Shown here: one piece after another, positions 8,952-18,561 of the stretch
Position numbering within the stretch: the first letter of the stretch is position 1
Layout: each line of letters begins with the position of its first letter
DNA from: Cyclobacteriaceae bacterium
GTDB lineage: Bacteria; Bacteroidota; Bacteroidia; Cytophagales; Cyclobacteriaceae
Direction: 5' to 3'
Assembly: GCA_027533395.1 (NCBI GenBank)
Contig: JAPZUF010000010.1
Location: forward strand, 248,001 to 312,000
DNA length: 64,000 nt
Position numbers and translations under genes: made by a program
Notes under the pieces: generated by a model
What the model was told of the DNA's origin: nothing
Databases searched by the model: none
What the model saw: the letters and a program-made list of their open reading frames with translations, nothing else

Positions 8952-9139
8952 TAAGGGAGTGGCACAAAATTATAGAAAGGCAAAAAGCAAAAATGAAAAA
9001 TTAGTGTCGAATAAAATTCAATTTTAATTTGAATAAAGAACAAATTGAGCAAAAAGCAACAATTAGAAATTAGTAGCTTATCGAATGTAATTCGATCTTT
9101 AATAGAGCAACAATAAACCAGAACGCAATCCGGTTATAG
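8952..9139. other. Intergenic region between the glycosyltransferase gene and tRNA-Arg
   Basis: AT-rich DNA with a short palindrome, ATCGAAT-GTA-ATTCGAT at 9080-9096. It could be a weak terminator for the leftward tRNA transcript, but no poly-T follows on the minus strand. Nothing else is seen. Confidence 0.35.
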
Positions 9140-9211
9140 TGGTCCCACCGGGAATCGAACCCAGATCAAAAGTTTAGGAAACTTCTATTCTATCCGTTGA
9201 ACTATGAGACC
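9140..9211 (-). tRNA. tRNA-Arg (anticodon CCU)
   Basis: The cloverleaf was built by hand on the minus strand. The acceptor is GGTCTCA/TGGGACC, the anticodon stem GAAGT/ACTTT encloses the loop TTCCTAA (anticodon CCT in DNA), and the T arm is CTGGG-TTCGATT-CCCGG. The variable loop is 4 nt. The 72 nt include discriminator A at 9140, and the CCA tail is not encoded. It reads AGG codons. It lies 22 bp downstream of hflX on the same strand and may share its transcript. Confidence 0.93.
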
Positions 9212-9233
9212 TAATAATTAGGATTCAAAATTA

Positions 9234-10448
9234 TCAATCATTCTCATTTTGCAAACCGAAATTTGTTTCACCCACTAATATATCATAGTCTGGTAATGTA
9301 TAGTTTGGGTAAATTCTGAGAAAATGTTTTTTTACCTCTTGCCACAGCATTTGTTTAAACTGTGGTAAGTTCATTTTTTTTGATGCTGAGATAAACACAA
9401 TATCCTCGAAACCAAATTGTTTGTAATATCCTTTTGCTTTTTCGAAATCGAAATCAGGTTGTTTTTCTAACACTGCGTCAATCTTATTTAAAACTAAAAT
9501 GACTGGTATGTTGCCGGCACTAATCTCCGCCAAAGTTTTTGAAACAACTTCAATGTGGTTTTCATGAAAAGGATGAGATACATCGGCCACATGTAAAATC
9601 ACATCTGCTTCCCTCACTTCATCTAATGTAGATTTGAATGATTCGATTAAATGATGCGGTAACTTTCTAATAAACCCAACAGTATCTGAAAGTAAAAATG
9701 GAATGGTTCCTAAGCTAACTTTTCTAACGGTTGCATCTACAGTAGCGAACAATTTGTTTTCAGCAAGAACTGTTGATCCTGAAAGTAAATTCATTAAAGT
9801 GGATTTACCGGCATTGGTATAACCCGCAATAGCAACCCTTACCATACCCGAACGTGATTTTCGTTGGGTGGCTTGTTGATTTTCTATCTTTTTTAATTTT
9901 TCTTTTAACACGTTAATCTGGTCGCGGATGATGCGTCTATCTGTTTCAATTTCTCTTTCACCTGCCCCGCCTCTTGTTCCAGTTCCACCTCGTTGGCGCT
10001 CTAAGTGAGTCCATAAGCGAGTAAGTCGGGGTAATAAATATTGTAATCGGGCCAAATCAACTTGAGTGCGCGCTTGCGCGGTTTGCGCTCTTTGCAAGAA
10101 TATGTCTAGAATGAGTAAGCTGCGGTCGTAAATGCGAACTTTGTCTTCCTTATCCTTAGGATTGAATTCTTTTTCTAAGTTTCTGAGTTGAGATGGACTT
10201 AAGTCATCATCGAAGATGATGTGGTTAACTTGGGCGGCCAACACATACTCTTTTATTTCATCGACCTTTCCTTTACCCACAAAGTATTTTCCATCTGGTT
10301 TTGGCAAATTTTGCACAACCCTTTTAATGGTTTTGATGCCCGCAGTTTCAGCCAAAAAAGCAAGCTCATCTAAGTGTTCTTGTACTAATTCTTGATTTTT
10401 AGAATCTCCAAGTGCAACCAGTATCGCAATCGTTTGTTTTCTCTCCAT
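9234..10448 (-). CDS. hflX: GTPase HflX
   Basis: HflX is a ribosome-associated GTPase that splits or rescues stalled ribosomes under stress. The HflX N-terminal domain (about 1-190) includes the glycine-rich segment RGGTGTRGGAGEREIETDRR at about 153-172, which is the family hallmark. The G domain follows, with G1 GYTNAGKST at 209-217, G3 DTVGF at 255-259 and G4 NKID near 323. There is a short charged insertion NPKDKEDKV at about 96-104. The 404-residue length is normal. ATG is the start. tRNA-Arg follows on the same strand. Confidence 0.96.
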   Translation of the reverse strand: MERKQTIAILVALGDSKNQELVQEHLDELAFLAETAGIKTIKRVVQNLPKPDGKYFVGKGKVDEIKEYVLAAQVNHIIFDDDLSPSQLRNLEKEFNPKDKEDKVRIYDRSLLILDIFLQRAQTAQARTQVDLARLQYLLPRLTRLWTHLERQRGGTGTRGGAGEREIETDRRIIRDQINVLKEKLKKIENQQATQRKSRSGMVRVAIAGYTNAGKSTLMNLLSGSTVLAENKLFATVDATVRKVSLGTIPFLLSDTVGFIRKLPHHLIESFKSTLDEVREADVILHVADVSHPFHENHIEVVSKTLAEISAGNIPVILVLNKIDAVLEKQPDFDFEKAKGYYKQFGFEDIVFISASKKMNLPQFKQMLWQEVKKHFLRIYPNYTLPDYDILVGETNFGLQNEND

Positions 10449-10610
10449 TTAAAATTTGCTTAAAGTTAACTGAAAAGGAGTGCTAAATGATTTCCTGAAA
10501 GGTTACTTTTTATTAGTTTTGATTGATAAATACACCTAAGTGTTTTTACCGAGATTTTTTGACTGACCAGCGAAAAATTTCGCAATTTAACCCAGAGCCC
10601 AGACCTGTCT

Positions 10611-11729
10611 ATGAGAATCGCAGTCGCCCTGAACACGAGTTGGAATATCTATAACTTCAGGCAAAACTTTATAAAAGCTTTAATGGCAGAAGGCCACGAA
10701 GTGCATACTATTGCCCCCAAAGACGATTACACACCTTTTTTACAAGAAATGGGTTGCATCCACCACAATGTTAGAATGGATAGCCGAGGTGCCAACCCAA
10801 TAAAAGATTCAGCATTGATTGTCGAACTTTTTTCTATTTACAAAAAGGTTAAGCCTGATGTAGTGTTGCATTACACCATCAAACCCAATGTTTATGGTAC
10901 CTTGGCTGCTAGTTTATTAGGTATTCCGAGCATTAATAACGTATGTGGTTTAGGAACGGTTTTCTTAAAGAAAAATCTGGTTTCTGCTATTGCGATGTTT
11001 CTGTATAAAGTAAGTTTCAGGTTTGCTAAAAAAGTTTTTTTCCAAAACCCGGATGATAAGAAACTTTTTGTTGAGAACAACTTGGTGCCTGCTGATAAAA
11101 CAGATTTAGTGCCAGGATCTGGCATCAATCTTAATCATTTTGTGCCCTTTCAATTTAACCGAAACAAGACCTTTACTTTTTTAATGGTTTCGAGGTTGAT
11201 TTCTGATAAAGGTGTTTTTGAATATATTGATGCAATCAAAAACCTTAAAGAAAAAGGCTTTAATGCACGTTTTCAAGTATTAGGGGCAATGGATCCGGAA
11301 CATAAAAGAGGGATTGCCACAGATAAAATTCAGCGCTGGATTAACGAAGGAACAATCGAATATTTGGGAACATCGCATGATGTTCGCCAACATTTACAAC
11401 AAGCAGATTGTGTGGTTTTACCTAGCTACCGCGAAGGTACACCCAGAACTTTACTAGAGGCTGCTTCGGTAGGTAAACCTATAATTGCTACAAATGTGCC
11501 AGGCTGTAACCAAGTAGTAGAAGACAACTTTAACGGCTTGCTTTGCAACCTCAAAGATGCCCAAGATTTGGCGGCCAAAATGGAAACCATGGCTAACATG
11601 GATAGCGAAACCCTGAAACAATTCGGAGCTAATGGTAGAAGTAAAATGGAAAAACAATTCGATGAGAATTTGGTCATCACCAAGTATCTTGCAGAGTTGA
11701 AAACCATACACCTTGCAAACGCCAGTTGA
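10611..11729 (+). CDS. Family 4 glycosyltransferase
   Basis: This 372-residue GT-B fold transferase opens the exopolysaccharide operon. The N-terminal acceptor domain contains HYTIKPNVYG and VCGLGTVF. The C-terminal donor domain has the GT4 signature PSYREGTPRTLLEAASVGKP (EX7E at about 280-288). It probably adds one sugar to a lipid-linked oligosaccharide, with sugar unknown. It has no signal peptide or membrane segment. Its last 17 bp overlap the start of rfbC, which points to translational coupling. An imperfect palindrome GCGAAA-AA-TTTCGC lies at 10570-10583 in its leader. Confidence 0.88.
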   Translation: MRIAVALNTSWNIYNFRQNFIKALMAEGHEVHTIAPKDDYTPFLQEMGCIHHNVRMDSRGANPIKDSALIVELFSIYKKVKPDVVLHYTIKPNVYGTLAASLLGIPSINNVCGLGTVFLKKNLVSAIAMFLYKVSFRFAKKVFFQNPDDKKLFVENNLVPADKTDLVPGSGINLNHFVPFQFNRNKTFTFLMVSRLISDKGVFEYIDAIKNLKEKGFNARFQVLGAMDPEHKRGIATDKIQRWINEGTIEYLGTSHDVRQHLQQADCVVLPSYREGTPRTLLEAASVGKPIIATNVPGCNQVVEDNFNGLLCNLKDAQDLAAKMETMANMDSETLKQFGANGRSKMEKQFDENLVITKYLAELKTIHLANAS

Positions 11730-12273
11730 AATTGAGCAAACAGGCTTTAACGGCCTCATCCTCCTAAAGCCAAAGGTATATTCTGATACACGAGGTTATT
11801 TTACAGAAACCTTTAAACACTCATGGATTGATAGCATTCCTGAGTTGCAATACGATTTTGTTCAGGAAAATCAGTCATTTTCTAAAAAAGGTGTAGTAAG
11901 AGGATTGCATTTCCAACATCAACCATTTGAACAAGGAAAATGGGTACGCGTACCGTACGGAAAAGTGTTAGATGTTGTTGTAGACTTGAGAAAAAAGGAG
12001 CCAACATTCGGTAAGGTCTACCAAGTGGTGTTATCGGCAGAAAATCAATGGCAATTAATGATTCCACCTGGGTTCGCACATGGCCTGTCAGCTCTAGAAG
12101 ATTCAGTATTTTATTATAAATGTACTAATGTTTATCATCAGCCATCAGATGCCGGAATAAAATGGAACGATCCGGCATTAAAGATCAGCTGGGGGATTGA
12201 AAATCCTATCGTTTCTGAAAAAGATAGTCAATTACCAACACTCGATTACTTATTGAATAATTCTTTAATTTGA
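11713..12273 (+). CDS. rfbC: dTDP-4-dehydrorhamnose 3,5-epimerase
   Basis: RfbC epimerises dTDP-4-keto-6-deoxyglucose towards dTDP-L-rhamnose. The 186-residue cupin has the catalytic-base segment VRGLHFQ (H66), IPPGFAHGLSAL and the substrate-site YYKCTNVY. The start is TTG at 11713 inside the preceding gene; no in-frame ATG fits the family N-terminus. The partners rfbA, rfbB and rfbD are not in the window, so the rest of the rhamnose pathway must be encoded elsewhere, or the epimerase serves another dTDP-sugar. Confidence 0.93.
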   Translation: MQTPVEIEQTGFNGLILLKPKVYSDTRGYFTETFKHSWIDSIPELQYDFVQENQSFSKKGVVRGLHFQHQPFEQGKWVRVPYGKVLDVVVDLRKKEPTFGKVYQVVLSAENQWQLMIPPGFAHGLSALEDSVFYYKCTNVYHQPSDAGIKWNDPALKISWGIENPIVSEKDSQLPTLDYLLNNSLI

Positions 12274-12286
12274 ATAAAAAACGACT

Positions 12287-13051
12287 TTGAAAAATTCCAT
12301 CTATATCATCATCTTACTTTATTTATCATCGTGTGCTACTTACAAGAAAAGCATCATGTTTAAAGTAGATGAACAAACAAAGTTGAGTCAGGCGGCAACT
12401 GTTGCCGAGAAAAATTACACCTTACAAGCAAACGACCAAATAGTAATATCGGTCTTTACTAAAAGAGGAGAAAGGATAATCGACCCGGATGGTAAGCTAC
12501 TTCAACAAGGTTTAGTGGGGAACAACACCACCACACAAACGACCAATACAAAGCCAACGAACGAGTTTGCATTAAACCAACAAGGTGAAGTACAATTGCC
12601 TTTAGTTGGTTTACAGAAACTACTTGGACTTACAGTACGAGAAGCAGAATTATATTTGATTAAGGAATATGAAAAATTTTATAACGATGTAATGGTTACA
12701 TTAACTTGTAAAAGTCATCGGGTGATTGTGTTAGGTGCAGCAGGCTCAAAAGTAATTCCACTAACAAACGAAAACATAACTTTGGTTGAAGTTTTGGCCT
12801 TAGCCGGAACATCGCAAGTAGAAGGGAATGCAGAAAACATTCGCTTATTAAGAGGTAAGGAAATTATGCTGGCTGATTTTAGTACAGCTGAAGGTTATAT
12901 CAAAACCAATTATGTTATACAACCTGGAGATGTAGTGTATGTAGAACCTATTAAGCGACCGTTTTTAGAGGCCACTCGAGATTATGGGAATATTGTAAAT
13001 ATATTAGTTGGCTTAGCAACTATCACAATTGTTATACTTAACAGCAACTGA
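12287..13051 (+). CDS. Wza-like polysaccharide export lipoprotein
   Basis: This outer-membrane polysaccharide export protein has a Bacteroidota-style lipoprotein signal with lipobox LSSC at about residues 13-16. A Poly_export domain follows (about 43-140, with LQANDQIVISVF and QLPLVGLQKL), then a SLBB-like domain (about 145-225, VIQPGDVVYVEP), and a C-terminal hydrophobic segment (about 233-252). The start codon is TTG. It is shorter than E. coli Wza (about 380 residues), as is common in this phylum. It is placed 13 bp after rfbC and 7 bp before the Wzc-like kinase, its expected partner across the envelope. Confidence 0.88.
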   Translation: MKNSIYIIILLYLSSCATYKKSIMFKVDEQTKLSQAATVAEKNYTLQANDQIVISVFTKRGERIIDPDGKLLQQGLVGNNTTTQTTNTKPTNEFALNQQGEVQLPLVGLQKLLGLTVREAELYLIKEYEKFYNDVMVTLTCKSHRVIVLGAAGSKVIPLTNENITLVEVLALAGTSQVEGNAENIRLLRGKEIMLADFSTAEGYIKTNYVIQPGDVVYVEPIKRPFLEATRDYGNIVNILVGLATITIVILNSN

Positions 13052-13058
13052 TTAAACG

Positions 13059-15374
13059 ATGGATAAAAAGTTAAATATTTCAACAACAGATACCATCGAT
13101 TTTGTTAAGCTAAAATCAATTTTTAAAAAAAATTTGATTTGGGTTTTACTAATCTTTATTACTACTAATCTGATAGCTTACTTATACATAAGGTATACAA
13201 AAGAAGTTTTTGAAGCTTCTTCAGAAATAAAACTAGAAATCAGAAGTGAAGCCAACGACTTTGGCATCACTAAAATGATTGACAATCAGAATTTGAATAT
13301 TTTATCTGGCGAGATAGAATTGATTCAATCTAACTTGTTTATTAATCGTGTAATCGATTCCATGCAACTACAAGTTAGTTATTTCAGTTTAGGAGAAATC
13401 AACAATTTTGAGCTATACGGCACTTCACCATTTAAAGTAACGGTGCAATATATTGCTGAAGCCTTCAAAAATAAATTGCAAACTATAGAAGAAGTTAACG
13501 CAAGAGAATACAAGTTAACATTGTCGGATGGTTCCAGCCATCAACATATCTTTGGCCAGCCACTAAAAGTAAATGGATTTGAGGTCACGATTTCAAAATC
13601 AAATTTTCAAACTTTTGAAAAATCAATTAAGTATTCTTTCGTTATCAATTCCGCTGAAGCTTTGAATGCATACTTCAGGCAAAGATTAAAAGTTGAGCCT
13701 AAAAATTTCAATGCTAATATCATTCGCGTTGCGTTTAGCGAGTTTAATCCTGAAAAAGCAAGAGATATCGTTAATAAAATTGTTGACATCTATTTTATTT
13801 TCAGCAACGAGCAAAAAAACTTTGCGAATAAACACAAAATTGATTGGGTAAATAATGAATTGCGGCAAGTAGAAAAAAAGATGGCCGAGTTTGAAGAGTA
13901 TTTTAAAAACTATACGCTACAAAATAAAACACAAAATGCCGCGGAAGATTTAAACCTAGTGATTAAACAACTTACTGCAATAGATACGCAACGCTTTGCA
14001 ATCGGTAATAAGCTAAGGGTTTTGCAAATGCTTCGAACTAACATGAACGATGCCACTAAACCTTTATACATTGGTTTTACAGAAAAAGAAATGTTTAGTT
14101 CTGATTTAGTGACTTTAATTTCAGCTCATCAAAAGAATATAAACGAACTCGAAAAATTGAAAATATCTTATAAGGAAGAAACTTTTACCTACAAAGAACT
14201 ATACCAACAATCGATCTCTATCCGCGAACAGATTAAAAAGCAATTGCACGAAGCAGAACAAAATCTACAGAAGCAATTAAACAGTTTAAATACCAAAAAG
14301 CGAAACCTTGAAGTTTCATTTGCCAACCTTCCTGATAAAGTAACGGAGTATGCTAAGAATGAACGTTACTATAAATTGTACGAAGAGTTTTATTTTACCA
14401 TGATGCAGTCGCGTTCAGCGTTTGAGATAGCACGTGCAGGAAGTGTACCCAATTTCAAAATTTTATCTCGAGCAGGTTTACCCTCATCTCCCATTTATCC
14501 TAATAAGTTAATGGTGCAAGCAGCTGGATTTACTGCGGGATGTGTACTAATCTTTTTTTTAATCGGGTTATTATATATCATGGATGATAAAATAACAAGT
14601 GTATATGAACTTGAGCGAGTTGCCGAAGTTCCCATACTTGGTATTGTGCCATCATTTAGGTATTCTAAAAAAGATGGCTTCCCTGTATTAAATCATTCTC
14701 GATCGATGGTGAGTGAAGCTATCAGAACATTAAGAACCAATCTTGATTTCTTTTCTGTAGATGCACAGCACAAAATTATTTCTGTTACGTCAACTGTTTC
14801 TGGCGAAGGCAAATCTTTTGTTGCACGTAATTTAGGCGCTGTAATTGCCATGTCCAATAAACGGGTTTTGTTATTAGACTTAGACATGCGCAAACCAAAA
14901 GATGATCAACCTTATCCCTTTAACAATGCATCAAAAGGCATTAGCTCAGTGTTAATACAAAAAGCAAAATGGCAAGATTGTATTCAAAAAAGTAGCATAG
15001 ATAATTTTGATGTAATTCCTGCCGGGCCACATCCACCAAACCCTTCAGAACTTTTAGTAAATGGAACATTTGCCGCACTGTTGGAAGAATTACGGGCTGA
15101 CTATGATTTTGTTATTATGGATACTCCTCCTGTAGGTATTGTTACAGATGGGATAATGGCAATGAAACGTTCGGATATTTCTATCTATCTCTTCAGGGCT
15201 AATTACTCCAAAAAGGAATTTTTATACAACCTCGATCGTGTAAATAAGCTACATCAAATTAAAAATTTAACGGCTGTGTTAAATGCATTGCCTGATACAG
15301 CAGAATCATACGGTTACGGCTATTATCACGAGGATAAAGAAATAAAACCTTGGTATAAATTCTGGTCTGCCTGA
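13059..15374 (+). CDS. Wzc-like polysaccharide co-polymerase / BY-type tyrosine kinase
   Basis: This 771-residue inner-membrane protein combines a Wzz domain with a bacterial tyrosine kinase. TM1 is at about 29-46, followed by a long periplasmic region with coiled coils (about 265-440), TM2 at about 484-506, then the cytoplasmic kinase. Walker A SGEGKS is at 581-586, Walker A' LLLDLDMRKP near 604-613 and Walker B VIMDTPP at 685-691. The C-terminal tyrosine cluster has Y751, Y753, Y755, Y756 and Y766, the usual autophosphorylation tail. It controls polymer length and export together with the upstream Wza-like lipoprotein. The cognate phosphatase gene begins at its stop codon. Confidence 0.94.
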   Translation: MDKKLNISTTDTIDFVKLKSIFKKNLIWVLLIFITTNLIAYLYIRYTKEVFEASSEIKLEIRSEANDFGITKMIDNQNLNILSGEIELIQSNLFINRVIDSMQLQVSYFSLGEINNFELYGTSPFKVTVQYIAEAFKNKLQTIEEVNAREYKLTLSDGSSHQHIFGQPLKVNGFEVTISKSNFQTFEKSIKYSFVINSAEALNAYFRQRLKVEPKNFNANIIRVAFSEFNPEKARDIVNKIVDIYFIFSNEQKNFANKHKIDWVNNELRQVEKKMAEFEEYFKNYTLQNKTQNAAEDLNLVIKQLTAIDTQRFAIGNKLRVLQMLRTNMNDATKPLYIGFTEKEMFSSDLVTLISAHQKNINELEKLKISYKEETFTYKELYQQSISIREQIKKQLHEAEQNLQKQLNSLNTKKRNLEVSFANLPDKVTEYAKNERYYKLYEEFYFTMMQSRSAFEIARAGSVPNFKILSRAGLPSSPIYPNKLMVQAAGFTAGCVLIFFLIGLLYIMDDKITSVYELERVAEVPILGIVPSFRYSKKDGFPVLNHSRSMVSEAIRTLRTNLDFFSVDAQHKIISVTSTVSGEGKSFVARNLGAVIAMSNKRVLLLDLDMRKPKDDQPYPFNNASKGISSVLIQKAKWQDCIQKSSIDNFDVIPAGPHPPNPSELLVNGTFAALLEELRADYDFVIMDTPPVGIVTDGIMAMKRSDISIYLFRANYSKKEFLYNLDRVNKLHQIKNLTAVLNALPDTAESYGYGYYHEDKEIKPWYKFWSA

Positions 15375-16108
15375 TGCTTATGTGGCACTGGTTCAAGCAA
15401 AAAAAATCATCAATCGATTTATCTTTTTTAAAGATAGATGTTCACTCACATCTATTACCTGATTTGGATGATGGCGTAAAAACCTTTGATGAGTCCATTA
15501 ACTTGATTAAAAAATTTGAAGATGCCGGATTTACTAAACTCATCACAAGTCCGCATGTGCATGAATTATACAGAAACACAGCACAAAATATTTTATCAAG
15601 ATTTGAAGAAACAAAATTAAAATTAAAAGAAGCAGGTATAACGCTTGATTTACAAACCGCAGCTGAATATAACGTTGATGATTGGTTTCTGAATCAATTC
15701 AATAACAATGAAGTTTTACTCACTTTTGCTGAAAAATATTTATTGTTTGAAACAAACTTTTTTGCTGAGCCACTCATTTTAAATGATTTGATTTTTAAAC
15801 TGAAGACAAAAGGATTTACTCCAGTAATGGCTCATCCGGAACGTTATTTCTACTTGCAAAAGCAAATAGCACGACTAGAAGACTTGCAACAACGCGGTGT
15901 ATATTTTCAACTCAATTTAGTTTCGCTAGCCGGTGCTTATGGTCCTGTTGCAGAAAAAACAGCGCGAGAGTTAATTGATAGAAACATGATTCAGTTGGTG
16001 GGCAGCGATTGCCACAACGACTTACAATTCGAACTATTAAAAAAAGCAAGTAAGCATAAATATTTCGAGAAAGTGATGGCATTACCTTTACTAAACTTTA
16101 CAATTTAA
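15374..16108 (+). CDS. PHP-type protein-tyrosine phosphatase (CpsB/YwqE family)
   Basis: This 244-residue metal-dependent phosphatase is of the polymerase-and-histidinol-phosphatase fold. Metal-binding motifs are visible: DVHSHLLPDLDDG at 22-34, SPHVHELYR near 56-64, MAHPERY near 154 and GSDCHND near 211. It dephosphorylates the tyrosine tail of the kinase encoded just upstream. The start ATG overlaps the kinase stop as TGATG (1 nt), a sign of tight coupling. This family replaces the low-molecular-weight Wzb phosphatase. Confidence 0.9.
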   Translation: MLMWHWFKQKKSSIDLSFLKIDVHSHLLPDLDDGVKTFDESINLIKKFEDAGFTKLITSPHVHELYRNTAQNILSRFEETKLKLKEAGITLDLQTAAEYNVDDWFLNQFNNNEVLLTFAEKYLLFETNFFAEPLILNDLIFKLKTKGFTPVMAHPERYFYLQKQIARLEDLQQRGVYFQLNLVSLAGAYGPVAEKTARELIDRNMIQLVGSDCHNDLQFELLKKASKHKYFEKVMALPLLNFTI

Positions 16109-16109
16109 G

Positions 16110-17096
16110 ATGATTACAGTTACAGGTGCGAATGGTTTAGCGGGTAGTTACATTGTAAAAGAATTTTTGAACCGTGGCGAACAAGTAAGGGTTGTTGTAC
16201 GAGAAGGTTCCGATTGCACAGAATTGGAAAGCGTAAAAGAAAAGGTGGAATGGAAGTACGCAGATGTTAACAACTACGATGCTTTAGTTGATGCCTTAAA
16301 AGGAAGTGATGTTGTTATACACACAGCCGCTGTTGTATCATATCATTCTGCCGATAAAGATTTGATGCGACAAGTCAATGTGATAGGCACAAGGCATGTA
16401 GTAAATGTTTGTTTACAAGAAAAAGTGCCAACACTACTTCACATCAGTTCTGTTGCTGCACTTGGCAAATTAGAAACAAGTACATTAATAGATGAAACAG
16501 CAACATGGATTGATGATGATACAGTTTCCGACTACGCATTAACAAAACACCATAGTGAATTAGAAGTATGGCGCGGAGGTGAAGAAGGACTTAATATCAT
16601 CATCGTAAATCCTTCTGTAATTTTAGCACCAACAGATTTTAACAAAAGCAGCGCCCAACTTTTCGGTTATGTGTGGAAAGAGAAAAAGTTTTATACTGAA
16701 GGAGCAATCAATACAATTGATGTACGCGATTTAGCTACCTGTTGTTATTTGCTTTTGCAAGAAAAACATTTTGGTGAAAGATTTATTTTGAGTCATGAAG
16801 CTATTTCTTATGAAGTGTTTTTTAAGAGTATCGCTAACAAATGGAATAAAAAACCACCATCGATTAAAGTTTCTAAAAAATGGATGCTGTTGCTGGCCAA
16901 GTTAGAAGCCATACGTTCATGGCTAACCAAAAGCAAACCTTTGATAACCGTACAAACAGCCAGATTGGCAGGAAGAAAAGTTGTGTATAAAAACGATAAG
17001 ATTAAAAAAGCCCTAAATTTTGAATTTCAATCCATTGAAAACTCCATTGATTGGTGTTGTGCGGAGTATATGAAAAAATTTGAAAATAAAAAGTAA
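16110..17096 (+). CDS. NAD(P)-dependent epimerase/dehydratase (extended SDR)
   Basis: This is a 328-residue extended short-chain dehydrogenase. The nucleotide-binding loop TGANGLAGSY is at 5-14, the catalytic serine is in HISSVAALG (about 111-119), and YxxxK is Y142-A-L-T-K146. It resembles dihydroflavonol-reductase or nucleoside-sugar epimerase types, but the substrate cannot be told. It starts 1 bp after the phosphatase and is likely the last gene of the exopolysaccharide operon, although a general metabolic role is equally possible. Confidence 0.82.
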   Translation: MITVTGANGLAGSYIVKEFLNRGEQVRVVVREGSDCTELESVKEKVEWKYADVNNYDALVDALKGSDVVIHTAAVVSYHSADKDLMRQVNVIGTRHVVNVCLQEKVPTLLHISSVAALGKLETSTLIDETATWIDDDTVSDYALTKHHSELEVWRGGEEGLNIIIVNPSVILAPTDFNKSSAQLFGYVWKEKKFYTEGAINTIDVRDLATCCYLLLQEKHFGERFILSHEAISYEVFFKSIANKWNKKPPSIKVSKKWMLLLAKLEAIRSWLTKSKPLITVQTARLAGRKVVYKNDKIKKALNFEFQSIENSIDWCCAEYMKKFENKK

Positions 17097-17151
17097 TAAT
17101 ATCACCCTACATTTGTGTTTGTATTTTGTAACTTTTGCAAACGCTTAACAC

Positions 17152-18561
17152 ATGGCAAAAGAATATCGCAAGCGGGAAGAGGAGAACGAACTAATCAAAA
17201 AGTACGAAGAAAATCTGCGTAAAAAAGACCAGGTTTACTTCGATCTGGAAGATTACCACGAAATCATCGATTATTATTTATTCAGAGGCAAGAATAATAA
17301 AGCTTTGCATGCTTGCCATCTTGCTATGATGCAATTTCCATTTTCAGCAGAAATGAAAATTGTGAAAGCGCAAATCCTCTCTAACCTTGGCGAACACGAA
17401 GAAGCCCTCGATATTTTATCAGAAGTAGAAAATTTACAACCCAACGATCCCGAAGTTTTACTAACAAAAGGCTCCATCTATACTTTGCAATCGCGTCACC
17501 AAGAAGCAGTTGCTTGTTACGAAAAAGCTTTGTTGTTAGCTGAAGATAAAGATGAAGTTTATTACAACTTAGGTTTAGCTTATCAAAACCTTGAGCAATA
17601 TGAATTAGCTATCGAATCGTATAAAAATGCCATCGAGTTTAATCTTAATCACGAAGGTGCACTTTACGAATTAGCTTTTTGCCTAGATGTTTCCGGTCAA
17701 TTAGAAGGAAGTATCGAATATTACAAAAAGTTTATTGACGAAGATCCATACTCAGCGGCAGCCTGGTATAACTTGGGTATCGTTTACAATAAATTAGAAA
17801 AATTTGATGAAGCATTAGAAGCTTACGACTATGCCATTACCATAGACGAAACTTTTGCCTCAGCCTATTTTAACACTGGCAATACTTACATGAATTTGGG
17901 TAAGTATGCCAAAGCATTAGAATCATTTCAAAAAACAATTGAGTTAGAAGGTCCGAGCCCTGAAGTATATTGTTGCATAGGCGCAGCCTATGAAAGCATG
18001 GAGCAATTCGAGTTAGGACTAAAATATTATCAGAAATCTACCAAACTTGATACCTTATACGATGAAGCTTGGTTTGGTTGTGGCGTTTGTCTAGAAAAAA
18101 TGGAGAAATGGAGCGAAGCCAATCATCATTATACAAAGGCTTTAAAACTCCATACCGAAAATGTAGAATATTGGAAAGCAGTAGCGCATTCCGATTTCAA
18201 AATCGGTCATATTCCTCGAAGCCTCGAAGCTTATGAAGAAGCTTCTAAACTCGACCCCAACGATAAAGAAATCTGGCTCAACTGGTCTTTCATATTTTTT
18301 GACCAAGGCGAATACGAACGAGCCATAGAAATTTTGTTAGATGGATTCGATCACATTCCAGACGACCCTGAATTATATTATAGAATGACAGTTTACCTCA
18401 TTCAATCAGGTAAATACAAAGAAGGCTTCAATTATCTAGAAAATGCATTAATTTTGGATTTCGATGGTCATACCACCCTCTATGAGTTCTTTCCACAATT
18501 AGAAACCCAGAAAGCACTCTTTAAGATTATCGAACAATTTAGAAAAGAAAACAATAAATGA
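17152..18561 (+). CDS. TPR repeat protein
   Basis: This 469-residue protein is built almost entirely of tetratricopeptide repeats (roughly ten or more 34-residue units from about 37 to 450). Examples are YYNLGLAYQNLEQYELAIES, AWYNLGIVYNKLEKFDEALE and AYFNTGNTYMNLGKYAKALE. There is no signal peptide and it is rich in charged residues, so it is probably a cytoplasmic scaffold. The partner is unknown. The stop overlaps the start of the ComA-like gene by 4 nt (ATGA), so they are translated together. A TACATTTG -7-like element is at 17108-17115, but no TTG lies at the proper distance. Confidence 0.85.
   Translation: MAKEYRKREEENELIKKYEENLRKKDQVYFDLEDYHEIIDYYLFRGKNNKALHACHLAMMQFPFSAEMKIVKAQILSNLGEHEEALDILSEVENLQPNDPEVLLTKGSIYTLQSRHQEAVACYEKALLLAEDKDEVYYNLGLAYQNLEQYELAIESYKNAIEFNLNHEGALYELAFCLDVSGQLEGSIEYYKKFIDEDPYSAAAWYNLGIVYNKLEKFDEALEAYDYAITIDETFASAYFNTGNTYMNLGKYAKALESFQKTIELEGPSPEVYCCIGAAYESMEQFELGLKYYQKSTKLDTLYDEAWFGCGVCLEKMEKWSEANHHYTKALKLHTENVEYWKAVAHSDFKIGHIPRSLEAYEEASKLDPNDKEIWLNWSFIFFDQGEYERAIEILLDGFDHIPDDPELYYRMTVYLIQSGKYKEGFNYLENALILDFDGHTTLYEFFPQLETQKALFKIIEQFRKENNK

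Noticed and set aside
9140-9211. tRNA-Arg as an integration site for a mobile element
   Set aside because: No integrase and no direct repeat of the tRNA 3' end was seen near it; both flanks carry ordinary genes.
10514-10521. TAGTTTTG as a promoter for the exopolysaccharide operon
   Set aside because: No TTG lies 17-23 nt upstream, and the distance to the start codon is about 90 nt, so it is only half a match.
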